Source: Argentina anserina (lineage: Eukaryota > Streptophyta > Magnoliopsida > Rosales > Rosaceae). From it: a DNA stretch of 64,000 bases. How positions within the stretch are numbered: position 1 is the first letter of the stretch; each line of letters starts with the position of its first letter. Location: NCBI RefSeq assembly GCF_933775445.1, contig NC_065873.1, positions 7,440,001 to 7,504,000 of the forward strand, given 5' to 3'. Shown piece by piece: positions 25,224 through 38,056 of the stretch. The notes beneath the pieces were generated by a model. The model was given only the letters and a program-made list of their open reading frames with translations. It did not search any database and was not told the origin of the DNA. Made by a program: the position numbers and the translations under genes.

Positions 25224-27770
25224 TGTGCTCAAAATTGTAGTTATTAGTAATTTTGTATTTATTGTAATTTACTCGTCCTACGGTCCTATATAAGGATGTG
25301 ATGTAACTATTCTAAAAACCAAATACACAATGTAGTCCTACGACTTATTCGGCGTTTTCCTTTCCCTACTTTCGTTTAGTTTTCTGCATCTAGCTACAAT
25401 AAATCATGAATCTTATCATGGTATCAGATCCCATGGTCATGATCTATGGCCTTGTGGCTTCTGTGCTCTTATTTTTGCTTCTGCCATTTTCAATTTCTCT
25501 AGTATCCTAATAAGTTTTCCCCAAATAAAAAACCCTAACTCAAATTTTTCTTTGTATCTTGAATATGGTGTTTCATTGTCTTCATATCGGATCTCAGTCA
25601 GTAGAGCCCATCCATATCTCTCTAGATTGGTTGCTATTCTCGCAGGTGGTTCTTTATTAGCTTCATCAATGTGCGACATGCCTTGTCTCCGATCTTCCCT
25701 GATCTGCTATATATTAGACTGGACAATGTTCGGTACTCTCTTTCAATTGTTTAAAATTGAAATTTTTAGAATGCCATACTTTATTTTGGACCGGTGAATT
25801 TGAGTTGACAAGATTGATTTACCATTGATTATGTGGCTCTGGAGTTTGTTGGTGTCTATGTGAGGGATATCATCCGTGTTTAGTTGATTTGTTGCTTTGG
25901 CATTGACAAATTGGATGATCACTGCATCTATCTCTATTATTTTGTTATTGGTCTAATGTGACTGAGGAGTAGTAGATGATTTGAGGATGAATATAGGAGA
26001 TGAGGAATCTCATGGTGATTATACAGAGCTCTACTTTGAGACTATTAGTCATTGATAATATTGTTGTGATCCATGGGTTTCAATCTGTGCTTCAGCTTGT
26101 TGAATTCTCCCTACAGCTTGCTGGCATCAATTTCTTTTGCACTTTTAGTATATTCAATCGAGTTTTGCTCGCTGTCACCAGCGCTCGTTTATCCGTCCTT
26201 CTCTCTACTCATTCTCCAGATTTGTCGCTTCTGTTTTGCATTGTAATCGGGGTTGGGCTTCATTGTTTCCATAAGCGTGCTTGGTGCGTGACGTCTTGAG
26301 GGGGGGGGGGGGGATGGAGTGCTTCTTCTCTAATGTGGTAATCTCTTCCCATTTTTATGATGCTGTCGATTTCAATTTGATGTTATGATTCCCTTTGCTA
26401 GTTGCGTATATATTGGGGAGATTTTCCAGTCTCATCTTTATGTATTCTTGCCACATTAATTGCTAGGTGAAGAATGTTTTGGTGATGACACCAGGTTGAT
26501 TGTTGCTGTTTATGTTTTCCTATCGCCATGTTGTTATGTTTTGGCTTATATATATATATATAATAATGTAGTGCAATTAGAGGTAGTGGCCTCTGTGCAG
26601 TGCAATCGGAGGTAATGGCCTTCGTATAGTGTATTCGGAGGTGGTGGCCTCTATGTAGATGTGGATGGAGGTAGTAGCCTATGTGTGGATGTAGATTGAG
26701 GTAGTAGCCTCTTTATAAAAAAATTGCAGTGAGTCAAAATAAAAATGAGATCTGGATGGAGACATTTACTGCAATAACTATGGTGTTTATTCAATGTGGT
26801 GATATAGAAGTGTTGAAGACAAGAGTTGAAGGTCACATTATATGGTGTAAGTAGTGTTATGTTGGAGGATTGTGATGTTATAGCAGCCTTGACACCAGTG
26901 TAGATGTTCTAATCTTGATATTAGTTATGGGTGACAATTGCTATAGTGTTTCTCCTGTCCTTGCATGCTGCTTCTGAACTCTTTCTTGGTATATTTGTCC
27001 TCAGTGCTTCATATACAGTTCTTGTTGCCCTTCCTATCTTCTGGTCATTTAATTGACATGCAAATGAAAGCTGATTTGTCCATGGATATAGATGCTCTAG
27101 TTTACTCTTTCATTTGATTATTTTCATGAATGTCACTTACATGTCATGCTCTGCTTGATGTGTATTGGATCATGTGGTGAATTACTGTATGGCAAACATG
27201 TGGCTACCAACAGGTTTAGAGACACATATGCAAACCAATATGAATTGATTATTGTCCACAAGTTCAGAGTATGTTTACATTCGCATTGAAGCTTGGCTTG
27301 CTACTGCTAGTGACTTGGCCACTAATGTTGAATATGCTGAGCATTGTTGAAGAAGAACTAGTTCTGATGCATGTGGGTTTTATATATGTTGGTCATCTTC
27401 TGCTAATTGTCATTGTGTTTCTCTATTGCTAATGTCGCCAAGGGTTGAAGATGTGCTCGTATTGTTCCAACATCCCTGTGTTTTGATTTTGTGATTCTAT
27501 CTGTGTTCTCTTCTTGGTTAGTAGCTTTAGTTGTTCATTGCTGCAATCATTATACTTGATACACCAAGCACATGGTTGAGGGAGAGTGTTAAAAATATGA
27601 AAGTGTTTTATTGTAATTTGCTCATCCTACAGTTCTATATAAGGTTGTGATGTAACTATTCTAAAAACCAAGAAATACACACTATAGTCCTATGACTTAT
27701 ACAATGTTTTCCTTTCCTTGCTTTCTTTTAGTTTTTTGCATCTAGCTACAATAAATCATGAATCTTATCA
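25224..27770 (+). mobile_element. Non-autonomous copia-like LTR retrotransposon (LARD/TRIM-like, 2547 bp)
   Basis: Direct LTRs lie at 25224-25418 and 27587-27770. They share tctatataagg (TATA), gatgtaactattctaaaaac and an identical end, aatcatgaatcttatca. The 5' LTR is followed at once by tggtatcaga (25419-25428), the initiator-tRNA-Met primer-binding site. The 3' LTR is preceded by the polypurine tract gagggagag. The interior has no gag or pol frame. It carries a G14 run (26300-26313), an (AT)n tract near 26550 and a ~35-bp tandem repeat (ggaggtagtggcctc, 26580-26710). The first 40 bp of the LTRs differ by a short indel. No matching TSD was found. Its right end abuts the truncated RING gene. 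Confidence 0.82.
25419..25428 (+). promoter_or_regulatory. Primer-binding site (tRNA-iMet)
   Basis: tggtatcaga directly after the 5' LTR, the standard plant copia/TRIM primer-binding site. Confidence 0.85.
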
Positions 27771-28333
27771 TGCATGGGCCGTGAAAAACATGCAAACAAG
27801 CCAATCGAGTAGTGTTACATTCAACCTCAAGGTCATCCATACAAATAAAACATGTCTCGTGTTTCGTAGCAGCAAAAGTGTTTTGTAGGCACGCTCTAGT
27901 CACTTCATCATCAAGATGATGCTTAATATTCATCCCATCAATTTTTTAACATGCGAATGAAACCATTTTGAATCAAGGGATTGCGATAATTTTGAACAAC
28001 AATTATCGCTGCCACAACATTTGGGATGTGCATTTTGTCTAGAGTAAAATGAGCTGTAATAAATTCCACGATCATACGCCTCGAAGAAGATTGCATAATA
28101 CATGAAGAATCATGGTTGTATAACTCGGAAGGAGGGACTGCGATGACATCTGTTGTTGAGTTGGGGATCGTCCAAGATTCTTGAGTATCATTGCCGGGTC
28201 CAAACGTGTGTTTGGTTTGATTATTGTGCATATATTCGATATTAATCACATCAGCTTCATGACTTGCGGCTGTGGTATCAATAGCACTAACAATACATGA
28301 AACGTACTCGCATACGGTGCACGGTGGTTTCAT
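27771..28333 (-). pseudogene. RING-H2 finger protein (E3 ligase-like), truncated and frameshifted
   Basis: Read on the minus strand from the ATG at 28333, 131 codons (MKPPCTVCEYVSCIV ...) run to a stop just after an A6 run near 27942-27947. The frame continues one base out of phase as MNIKHHLDDEVTRAC and then a RING-H2 core, CFICMDDLEVECNTTRLAC, followed by LHVFHGPC. The last two metal ligands (a CPxC pair) are missing because the 3' LTR of the copia-like element replaces the sequence from 27770 down. Plant RING-H2 proteins of this shape are usually ubiquitin ligases; here zinc binding would be incomplete. A TATA-like stretch (attatatata, near 28371) sits about 40 bp upstream of the ATG. The single frameshift could also be a sequencing error, but the truncation is real in this assembly. 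Confidence 0.75.
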
Positions 28334-28806
28334 AATTTCAGGAGTTCAGGAAGTGAGGCAGGGACATCCTATTATATATAGATATACTGGAACTGCCAAT
28401 AGCAAACCAACTCGGACAAGGATTTACAAATCGAAACAAAGTTTCCTATTTCTATTTAGACTCAGATTTGGACTAAAAAATATCCTATTTTTGACGACGC
28501 CGTTTTCCGGTTACTGTAACTCTAAACTCTAGAGGAATCCATAATCACGAAAGCGCGTGACTTCCAAAAGAAAAATATCAGCAGATTCTGAGGCTTTGGT
28601 GTTGCGTGACTTCGATAAGAATACGAGACCAAGCATACAACTTTCTTTTCAAGTAAAGATCGAAGGGAAGACCGGCCGAGACATGAAGTCTCAGTCCCAA
28701 ATCTATAATTAAACCGACGTCTTTTCTGCGTCCTATCATCACCGTCCGGCGGATCCCGACCAGCTGGAGAGACAAGTTGTGGAGTCTTGAATTCTAGTAC
28801 TGATCG
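28334..28806. other. RING gene upstream region and remnant of an older element
   Basis: It includes the putative RING promoter. The right part is flanking DNA of the 2.6-kb solo LTR insertion and may belong to an older LTR whose end is at 32670. A 110-codon minus-strand frame here crosses the insertion border and is not credible as a gene. Confidence 0.45.
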
Positions 28807-31384
28807 TGTTACGACCCCGAAATTCAAATGATAACAATTCAAATTCGAAGCCATGAAAAACTCTAAAACAATTTCAATAAATCGAAATCATCTTATCGTC
28901 ACAGCGGATCATTACTGAGTTCATGGTACAACTCAGTCAAATTGATTTTTACAAACCAAATTTATAATTCAAGCATTATATCAAATGGAAATGTAAAAAT
29001 CATCTAAATCCTCACCACACAATAAAATAAGGCAACTTCGAAGTCTTTAGAGTTGTCCGTCGATTCTGCTAATCCACACCTGCAAAACTATCCCCTACAC
29101 CATCGAATAGGTGCACCGGGATTGCAAAACACAAACCTGGTAAGCTTTGCAGCTCGTATGAGTAAAACAACAAAATAACATGCATAGTAATACGAGAATA
29201 AATATCGAAACATCCAATTATAAATGTACTCATGAGTCAAAGGACGGCCCATCTGGTTGTCTAATAATATCTGAAAATATAAGTGCTCTTGAGAAATCAG
29301 GCAACCCATATGTTTAGCCAATTACATTTATAATACGGGTACTCATGAGACTCATGTACTCATCCGTTACCCCTCATGCAGTACACCGCCGGGCATTGGG
29401 CAACCCATCTATCACTCAATAATCCCAAAAATATGGGTACTCATAAGCCGGTAACCCATATGTTACCTCTCATGCCAGTACACCGGCAGACAGACTAGAG
29501 CTCTAACTGTATCGTAATTGTCGCCCGGCTAAGGCTAGGTTCCGACATGTCAACACGTCCAAAGACAGGTCCGAAGACAACAAAAACGTTTTAACATAAC
29601 TCAAGTTAAAACCACATACAAAACAATCATCACATGTTATTGTACAAAACCAAGTGTCATGCTCAAATAAATAAATATCAATGCTATAAATGAACTTATT
29701 TGCAAACGGAAATTTGACAGTATATAATATAACAACTCATATATATGTATCGATTTTACCAATTAGACACATACACAACCCACTATATCATATACATATC
29801 ATAGTTCAATCTTTTTAAATAAGTGTAATTATGAATCTCCGCTAAGGGTAGATTCGTCACTGTGAAATTTCACTCACCTTAGTTTTCTGAGCGTATTTCC
29901 CACAATACTGAAAGCAATTCTTTCACTCGATTAATCGATCACCTAGATTGAAGAAGAAGTGATTAGAACATTACGTAAAACCTCAAATGCCGAAATAGTA
30001 TTAATGTTTTACTGTTAAACAATGTTCGGTTTTTATGAAATTACTGTTCACGTATATTACTATTCACATATTACTGTTTATATACGTATTGTCTACGTAT
30101 TAATTTTCATATACGTAATGTTTATGTATTACTCTTCATATACGTACTATTTACGTATTACTTTTCAGTAAATACAAATTACTAAATTACCTTTCAGAAA
30201 TTATTTTACAATCACTGTACGTAAAATAATTTTACATTCACCGTACGTAGAATAATTTTATATTTACTGTACGTAAATTACTGTTTGAAAATACACTGTT
30301 CACGCGCCAAAGCACGTGGCGGCGCGTGGGGTTCACACGCCACCTCCGGCGACAGCGCGTAGCGCTCACGTGCCTCCCCACAGTGGCAGCGCGTGGAGCT
30401 CACGCGCCACTCAAACCGGCGCGCGTGGCTTTCCCACCGCCGCCCGGATCTCTTTCTTCTCTTCCCCTCTACCTTCCCACGGCCTAGGGCCGCCTCCTAC
30501 CCTCCTCACGCTCCCTCACGTGCCGCCTAAGGCGGCGGTGTTCACTTTCCTCCTCCTCCTCCGATTCTCCCCCAATTCCTCCACAAATTCTCCCAAACAC
30601 ACAATCACTCAATACAATCATCTAAATGCATTTCCATACCTATGCAAAGCCCTAGGACGGCCGGGAGTCACCGGAGGAGCTCAAGAGGTGAGACTGGCGG
30701 CGCGATTCAGCTTCCCCTCGCTTGCAGGTGGCTTCAGCGATGAGGATCGGAGGTGGTGGTGTGATCCCCGTTCTCTGGTCTCGCCGGCGACGTGTTTGGG
30801 CGGCGGAGGAAGTCACCGAATCTTCAATTTGGCGAGGGAGCTCCGGCACGGTGAACGGTGGCGTGTGGAGGCAGAGGGTGGGAGCGGAAGGCCGTGCGGT
30901 GCCTTTGGGGTCGACGGTGAGGGCTACGGAGGCCGGAGATGGTGGATCGCCGGAGGCGATTTGAGAGAGTGAGAGTCGGGGAGAGAGAGAGAGAGAGAGG
31001 GAGGCTGCGGTGAGGGGTTTCCAAAAATGGAAACCATAATTCCTAAAATTTCCTTTTTATTCCCTTTTCCAAAATCGGAAACTAACTTCCGTCATTAATA
31101 ACTTTCATGTACGACGTCCGATTAGAACACATGACGTGTCCAAGAAACCGTATCGATGAGCTCTACAACTTCCATGAAGGAAGTTTTCGAAATCGAGCAA
31201 TGGAGTAAAAGTCGACTCCCGCGTCGCGGAAACGTAACGTTTTTTCCAATTTAGATTTCCGATGACGGTTCCGTTTTCGATTGACAACGTCGCGAAGCGA
31301 AACAAATGCGGTTTATTAATTTTACAAACTTTATTAATTTCTAAGAATTCAAATTATTTGATTTCGAAAAATCGGATCATTACA
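28807..31384 (-). mobile_element. Long solo LTR, family L2, copy A (2578 bp)
   Basis: Plus-strand ends are TGTTACGACCCCGAAATTC and GATCATTACA, flanked by gatcg (28802-28806) and gattg (31385-31389), a 5-bp TSD with one change. The same family occurs in opposite orientation at 43871-46475; shared stretches include the terminal cccgaaattt region, aactctaaaacaat, and the block of ctcatgagtaccc / gggtaac units. The promoter-like zone (gaataaaaagg on the minus strand near 31055) suggests transcription on the minus strand. GC-rich segments at 30300-30960 give long spurious open frames. No internal retroelement region adjoins it, so it is read as a solo LTR. Confidence 0.78.
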
Positions 31385-32672
31385 GATTGGTCAGTAACTA
31401 GGATACATGTCGTGGTATTTTTCAAGGGAACTATCAACTGTTTGGGTTCTAATTAAGTTCTAACCCTAAAGAAGAGAAACTAATAATAACTTAGTCAGAA
31501 AGAAACGGTAAAACGACATCGTACAAGTTTGAATTGGGACTAAACTCTGGGCATGGATACACATTTTGGGCTTGGTCAGGAGTGAGGACCCGAATCGGAA
31601 TGCATCAAAACTAGGGCTGGCAATGGTACATAAAACTATCCCACCAATTCGTATACCAACCGTACTAAATACGTTAGTATACCAAATACTCGGTATATAG
31701 TAGATGATACAATATACCGTACCAACATTAAAATACGATACGGTAGGTGATACATATTTTTCGTATACCATGATATACCGTACATACCGACTTATATTAT
31801 ATTAAATTATTTAATTAAAAAAATATATCTTTAAATTTCAACCGTAGATTTATTGGAAAATAAATTCAAACCGTAGAAATCTACTAATCTTAATCTAATC
31901 TCTCAGCCTCACACTCTCAGTCACTTTTAAGTTTTCTGAGTTATCTCTCTCACTTCTCGATCTGCTTCTTTTCCTTTCTCACTTCACCATAGATATATTG
32001 TTCTTTGAATCGCCGCCCGCCAAATACACTCATTTTCTCGTCTTCTTTGTCAAGTACACTCTTTTTCTTGTCTTCAATTTCTTTATTTAGTTATGAATGA
32101 ATCGATTCAATCGAATTCACAATATGTATTTAAACTATTTATGCTATTATTTTAGAGAATGCTATTACGTAAAACTTTGAGGTAGGAAGAGGCGGCCCAA
32201 GTACAAATGCTTAGACCTATCAGTAGCATCATCACTGCCTACAACATGTCAATATATCTCGCCTTTTTTTTCAATCGTTTTGAGAATTTGTTAGTACTTT
32301 AACAGTTTGGCTATTTGGACTTTGGCTTTTAATTTATGACTTTGTATTTGGTAATTTGGTTGAAGTTGTATAAGACTTTGGAATTCTATTGTTATTTCAC
32401 TTATTTGTTATTACTTATTTGGATTGTGCCTTTAAATTTTTAGGCCATAAATATGTTGGTAGAAGCTCATTACCAACCGTATCAACCGAGTACCAACTGT
32501 ACCACTCAATTGGTATACCAACATTATTGGTTGGTATAAATGGTGGATTTTTCATACCAATTATATATTGGTTGGTATATGATATTGAAAAATTAAGGTT
32601 GGTATACCAACCAATTCACCCCTAATCAAAACTCTGCATTCAACTTGTGAACAAAGCGACTCATAACATTTC
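31385..32672 (-). mobile_element. Older LTR remnant hosting the hAT-type and L2 insertions
   Basis: On the minus strand, a polypurine-type tract (ctaaggggggagaaa, around 32675-32690) is followed by tgttatgagtcgc, the usual layout of an internal region/3' LTR junction. Upstream (32690-33070), decayed sequence could be the end of a polyprotein. The hAT-type element and the L2 solo LTR both lie within this putative LTR. Its other end was not found. Confidence 0.4.
31612..32624. mobile_element. Non-autonomous hAT-type DNA transposon (1013 bp)
   Basis: Terminal inverted repeats TAGGGCTGGCAATGG and (reversed right end) TAGGGGTGAATTGG are bounded by a perfect 8-bp TSD, atcaaaac, at 31604-31611 and 32625-32632. 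An 8-bp TSD and (T/C)AGGG(G/C)TG ends are typical of hAT elements. Subterminal regions contain many copies of ggtatacc-like words (ggtataccaa and its complement), as expected for transposase-binding repeats. No transposase frame is present. Confidence 0.92.
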
Positions 32673-35600
32673 TCCCCCCTTAGACAGAAACTAGACTTCA
32701 AGTTTTACTTTTAGAATCAAGATCTTAACGCACTGAAGCTGGTCTTCAAGAGTGATATCATCAATACCTGAATACTCAATTATGCAGAGAGGGTCACCCT
32801 TAACCTTTGATGTCCAAAACGCCTGATCGCGTTGATTCACCATTAGTTAATAAGCAGATGACAAAAATTGATCCAGCAACGGTGATATTCAATATGCCAA
32901 CTAACAACAGTCACTTCACTACAACGAAGAAGCAGTAAGGATGTGTTCACTAGGATCGTGGGGCAAGATGTCAGGATTATCACCAGAGTAAGTGGAGAAA
33001 TCAAGGATTTGGAAAGTGACAATATGTTGAGGAGCAAAGATAAAGGAAAAGGAATTAAAGGAAACTAAAACAAGCTCAGTTCATTCATAATGCTCAAAAT
33101 AGAGTAGCCAATACATATAAGACCACATAAGGGTCAAGAGACGCTAGCCAGCTTCAGGACAAAGTTTGAGCTGTAATTAGACTACTAAAATACAAAGAAG
33201 TGCAACAAATAACTTAGGTGTGTGTAGATAACATTATAAAATAGTATTTCAATTAGAGGTAAAGGGCTTTTTGGATGCCTTAGAGGCTTCCGCCTATAAG
33301 TTTCTTTTTCTATCGAAAAAAAAAACTAGAGGCAAAGGGTCGCGCGTTGCAGCAGCTTTTATTAGTGTTACGCTGTTGTTGGGTAATTAATGTTTTGTTT
33401 TGTAGGTTATGTTATAGGTAGTTATATGTGAATAAAATATAGAGTTACATGTTCATTTCCTTTTAATCTTAATAGTTTAGTAAATTTGGTGTAAAATTGT
33501 CTCAAGTTGCCAGTTCTTAAATTAAATTACATTCAATTTGTAATGCATGATAGCTGAAACAACCTGTTTTGACAACCTAATGGCTTTTCCCGGTCTGGAG
33601 GAGAACAAAGTAGAGGTCCCAGTAGAGAAGAAGCAGACATAGATAATTGAATGTATAGATATCTTACTATAACGCGACCTCATATATTTAGATGAGCAAA
33701 GTTTGTAAGGATTATTGTAACAGTTTTCATAGATGATGAGAATAGAGAAGCAAAAGTACTTGTGCTGGTAAATCGGTCTAATAGTGCGGTGCTTCATCTG
33801 ATGAGTGATATAGAAGTATTTATTTGCAATAAGGGAAAAAAATTATTGTAACTGAAAGTAGGTGAAGAAAGTGATGTCTTTCTTCCGGCTTTCCTTCATG
33901 GTGTTCCATTGATACCTTGAAAGAAAAATGTGGAATTAGGGACACGAGAGTGAAAAAAACTTCGAAATTCATTATGTATGAGTAAAGAAATTTTGTTTAT
34001 CTTCTTTGGTAAAGAGTACCCATTTGTCTGGTCAGCATTGATCATTTTTTCTACTTGTTATTTTCTGCAAATTGCTATGGAACATAAAGTTAGCTTCACC
34101 TGAAAGATGAAGAGACTAATATCAACAATATAGTTTTAGCATAACAAAGAAGTAATGTACTAGTCATTTACAAAAAGCTTACAATAAAAATTACTATAAT
34201 CTACAAGCATATATCTTGGTTCAACATATCAATTTGAAATCTACTGGAAGCAAGAAACCGTAGGAAAGGCAGAGTTAGACAGGCGCATACAACAATGATA
34301 AATTTCATTTTGACACACTAGATATAGAATTTACTTCATATGTTGTTCCTCAAATAAGCTCTCCAAAAACCAGAACACAAAACAATTAATAATACATTGA
34401 ATAAGCAAAGTTTACTTTCCCTTCAATCAATAATTTTTAGGGCTTCAACGCTTATATATATCTGAATTTTATATTCTTCATCTTTTGTTGCGTTAAGTTT
34501 ACTTTAAACAATTTAAGTTACGCATTACTAACCTTAAAGGCAGTGATATTAAAACCAGAACACTACAATTAAGAGCTGCATTGCATTAAAACATAAAACA
34601 TAATATTATTATAGTATAAAAAAAACAAAGCTTCTTGAAATAATAGATATTAATCATAAACCCCAGATAAATACACAAAAAAGTGAATACATAAAATAAA
34701 CAAAAAAATAAACGCATGCAACAACCATATCACATGCATACCAAAATGCAAAGTCTAAACAACCCAGACCAAGGAAATCGTTAGTAATACAGACAAATAA
34801 ATGAGAAAATTTATAATAGAAGGAATCATAACTATACCGAAGTCTCCAAATAACCCAAACCTAGTTTATATATACGTGAACCGTACCACCAAACAGTTTC
34901 AACTCAACATAGCAAGACGCATCAACCAACTAAAAAAGCAAATTTCTTCACGATAATCAAAACCCTCATATTTATTTGTTTTGTTTTGTTTTGCATAAAT
35001 TGTGAAAGTAGCATCGAATGATCTCCACTTATTCTATACTACGATTGACAATTTTTTGCAGGGCTAATTTAAAATGCTATTTTGGCCCCATCACATAGCA
35101 CACCTTATTAAACAAGAACTAATAGGTGACTTGCAATCATTGATCTCAAAATCTTGATATAGCTTAATATGGGGCGTATTTTCTAGACTTGTTATGGATG
35201 TTCTACTAAAAATGGGTGTTAGCAAGCCCCTAATATACCAATGTAGACATTACTCACATCACAATAGATTTTAATGGCTAGTTGGACATCCAATGGATTT
35301 TATTCTCAGATTATGTTGAAACTACCATTGTTCATGGAAGTGAGCCTTTGCATCATTTTAGACGTAAATATCACCATCCAAGGGTCTCTGGCTAGTCCAG
35401 TGTGAATTTAGCTTCGAAATGTCTCGTCCTCGTTTGTATTGAAAAATCGGTGTATTGTGAAAATTGAACGTGCATTAAGTAGTACATTGAAGCTTTGTCA
35501 TCTAAATGTTGCAATGTTGCATACTTGCTAAGGCTACTTCTGATCATTCTCTGCCATTGTAGACCATCTTTGCGTTGCAGTGTTTTTGTGTAGTAGTGCC

Positions 35601-36100
35601 ACCAATTGGTAATGAAAAATAAAATTAATTACATAAAAGATTTTTTTAATGAATGCATAAAACACCTGTCGACTATATTTTTCTCCCAACTCTAAAACAC
35701 CTCCAGGTATATTCATATATATCTATCAAAAGCTACTTCATTTACGCATGAGATATGAAATTAAATTTTGATATTCTAGGTTTGCAAATGCTTGATTCTT
35801 GCCCTCTCTTAGACCTTAATCCTTTTGTAGTAAATTGAAAGATGGGATCAATGTCTCTCTTAGATGATCAATTCAATGAACACCCGTATAACGATTAGGC
35901 GGTGCAATAGCTGAATGAAGGAGACTTGTCGGTGGTTCTTTCTCTTCTTCTCTGCTTGTTTTATATTATATTGATGTTTACGAGTTTATATATGATGTAT
36001 ATCGATTAGGCGAATCAGCATTGATATCTGGAGAAAACAGATTTGGGCACAAACATCAAAAGAATAAGTTGAGAAAGAACGATAGTACATTCATGGGCAC
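32673..36100. other. AT-rich intergenic/repeat DNA without a recognised gene
   Basis: The left 400 bp may be the decayed internal end of an LTR element. The rest has only short frames in both strands and no repeats whose ends I could define. Confidence 0.45.
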
Positions 36101-37260
36101 ATCGATTAAGTTGCGCCCCGAATCTTTTATCACATTTATTACTATTTAAGCCTAGGTACGATGTTTTACCGTTATCCAAATTTTAAGATTTTAACGTTTG
36201 ATTAGTCGTAAACGGAGCTCGTTGGAGGAAAACCGTTCGGAAAGTTACTATTTATAGTAGGGTTTTGTTTTAAAAGAAGGTAAGTTTCATTTTTTGGTAG
36301 AAAAAAAGGCATACTCGCGAATGACCACCAAAGCCTGACTTTTTTCTCTTTCGGATCGCCGACGACACTGCGCCGCCGTCCAGCCAAACTGGGTTGCCGC
36401 ACCAGTCACATCTTGAAGCTTGGCAGGGTAGCAGTTCAACTGTTCGATCTGGGTTGGTGTTGAAGCCCGTATCACCGCCGTCCAATCCTTCTTTCGTCAA
36501 AACTCTCTCCTCCAGCCACCAATCTTGGAGCTACTTGTCTAGTTTTGAAGATCTCCTCACAAGCAACAATCTCTTTAAAGGAATCGAACAAATTCGAAGT
36601 GTAAGTACCCGAATCAAGAAATTGAAATTATAGGGTTTGAAATTTGGGAGTTTTTGGATTTGTTGCAATTTCACTATTTAGAGTTAAAATTGGGTGTTGT
36701 TGTAGTTCAGAAAGTTGTTAGAAATGTTGTTTGGAGTGTGGTGGTGTAATTTGGTGACCATAGGTGGTGGTCAGAGTTGGGTTTGTCGGCCGCCACTTCC
36801 GGCTACACGTAGGGCAGCTGCCGCAGTGCCAAAGTTGTTTTTAAATGCGTTTTGAGGCTTATGATGGTTAAGGATGGTGTAAGATTTTTTTCTGGAATTT
36901 TTGAAGGAATTTTGGAAGTGGTTTATGCGTTTTTGTTTTCCCAAAAGTTATCGTTAAAAAGATGAGATCTTGTTCCGTTAATTGGGGAACTCTTGATATT
37001 AAGATCTTAGATTATTTTGGGGACAGTATGCAAGTAGTTCGTGAAGTTGGAGGATTTTTGGTTGGAGGTAGAACGATTTAGGTGAGGGATGGCATTTATG
37101 TTACTTTTTTTTTATTTTTACGAATAATAAATTGAATTCTAAATATGTCTCTTAAACAAGACGTGAGAAGACTTGAGCCGATGAGACTTTGAACTAACAC
37201 CCGGCGTAGTTGGGTTACTGTGAGTGGACATTTATTTTAAAGAAAATGCATGCATGATTA
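36101..37260. repeat. LTR-like fragment distantly related to family L2
   Basis: gaaagttgttagaaatgttg at 36712-36731 and the following gtggtgg and gaccataggtggtgg parallel gaaagttgttggaaatgttg and its neighbours at 44421-44490 in L2 copy B. It also has a GC-rich leader-like stretch at 36340-36540. Ends not found. Confidence 0.4.
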
Positions 37261-37735
37261 ATTTTAATATCTAATAGTTGTTGTGCTATCACTCTGAGGA
37301 TTCTAGTGTAGTAACCTAGTTCAATCATTAGTATATAAACGCGTATCCGTAATTGTAATCATATGTAAAACAAAAATACTTGTACCAACATGCAAAGTAG
37401 TAACATCCTAACGGTCTAAAGATTAAAGTTTCAAGTCTTCAATGGCTCAAACTGAAAACCTCTCACCCAAACAGCAACACCCCTTACCATTGCCAATTCT
37501 CAAACTACAACTTCCTTAAAAAATCAAATAAAAACAATCGGAATTAGAACCACTGTATAGATGTCCAACAGAGGTGGGTTTGAATGGCGGTGGAGGCAGA
37601 TAAAATTCACTACCTCAATAAGTCAATTAGACAATAGTTGATAGATAACAGACAAAAAAAATAACATTGTCTCAAAATTCGAACAATTATTGTTTCCGAA
37701 AAAATGATAAATACCATTAATTTAATCAGTGATTT

Positions 37736-38056
37736 ATGAATTTGTACCATTTATATTGGTTCTTAACTCTCTCATACCTGATTTATGAATTTTTCGGTGA
37801 CATGATCAAGGCAGTCGTCCAAACGGACTGTTTGGGACTGGAGTATGGTCGATTTGGAATCGACAACATACTCGTAGATGGGACCAATGGATACGTTATT
37901 AACAAGGTGTCAAGAGGCGGCGTAGCACCAGAAAACATGTTAAAATGCTTGAAGAGTTTTAAGGATTTTGCTACTCAACTACACCCACCAAAAAACAACT
38001 ACCCCGAGGTATTCAACGACTTCATGGAGAAACCAAACGAAGTACATAATCTGTAA
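37736..38056 (+). CDS. Unidentified 106-codon open frame, possible gene fragment
   Basis: The frame ends ... NNYPEVFNDFMEKPNEVHNL and reads more like protein than its surroundings, especially from MIKAVVQTDCLGLEYGRFG on. The stretch YGRFGIDNILVDGTNGYVI is faintly like the catalytic loop of a protein kinase (x-N-ILVD), but lacks HRD and DFG, so this is only a resemblance. The listed start is not an ATG; the first internal ATG is the likelier start. No neighbour helps. It may be a captured or decayed fragment inside the transposon block. Confidence 0.3.
   Translation: MNLYHLYWFLTLSYLIYEFFGDMIKAVVQTDCLGLEYGRFGIDNILVDGTNGYVINKVSRGGVAPENMLKCLKSFKDFATQLHPPKNNYPEVFNDFMEKPNEVHNL

Noticed and set aside
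28522..28854. 110-codon minus-strand frame
   Set aside because: It spans the insertion border of the 2578-bp LTR, so its two halves have separate origins.
30316..30972. 218-codon frame rich in Pro/Ala/Arg/Gly
   Set aside because: Lies in the GC-rich leader zone of an L2 LTR; overlapping long frames on both strands reflect composition.
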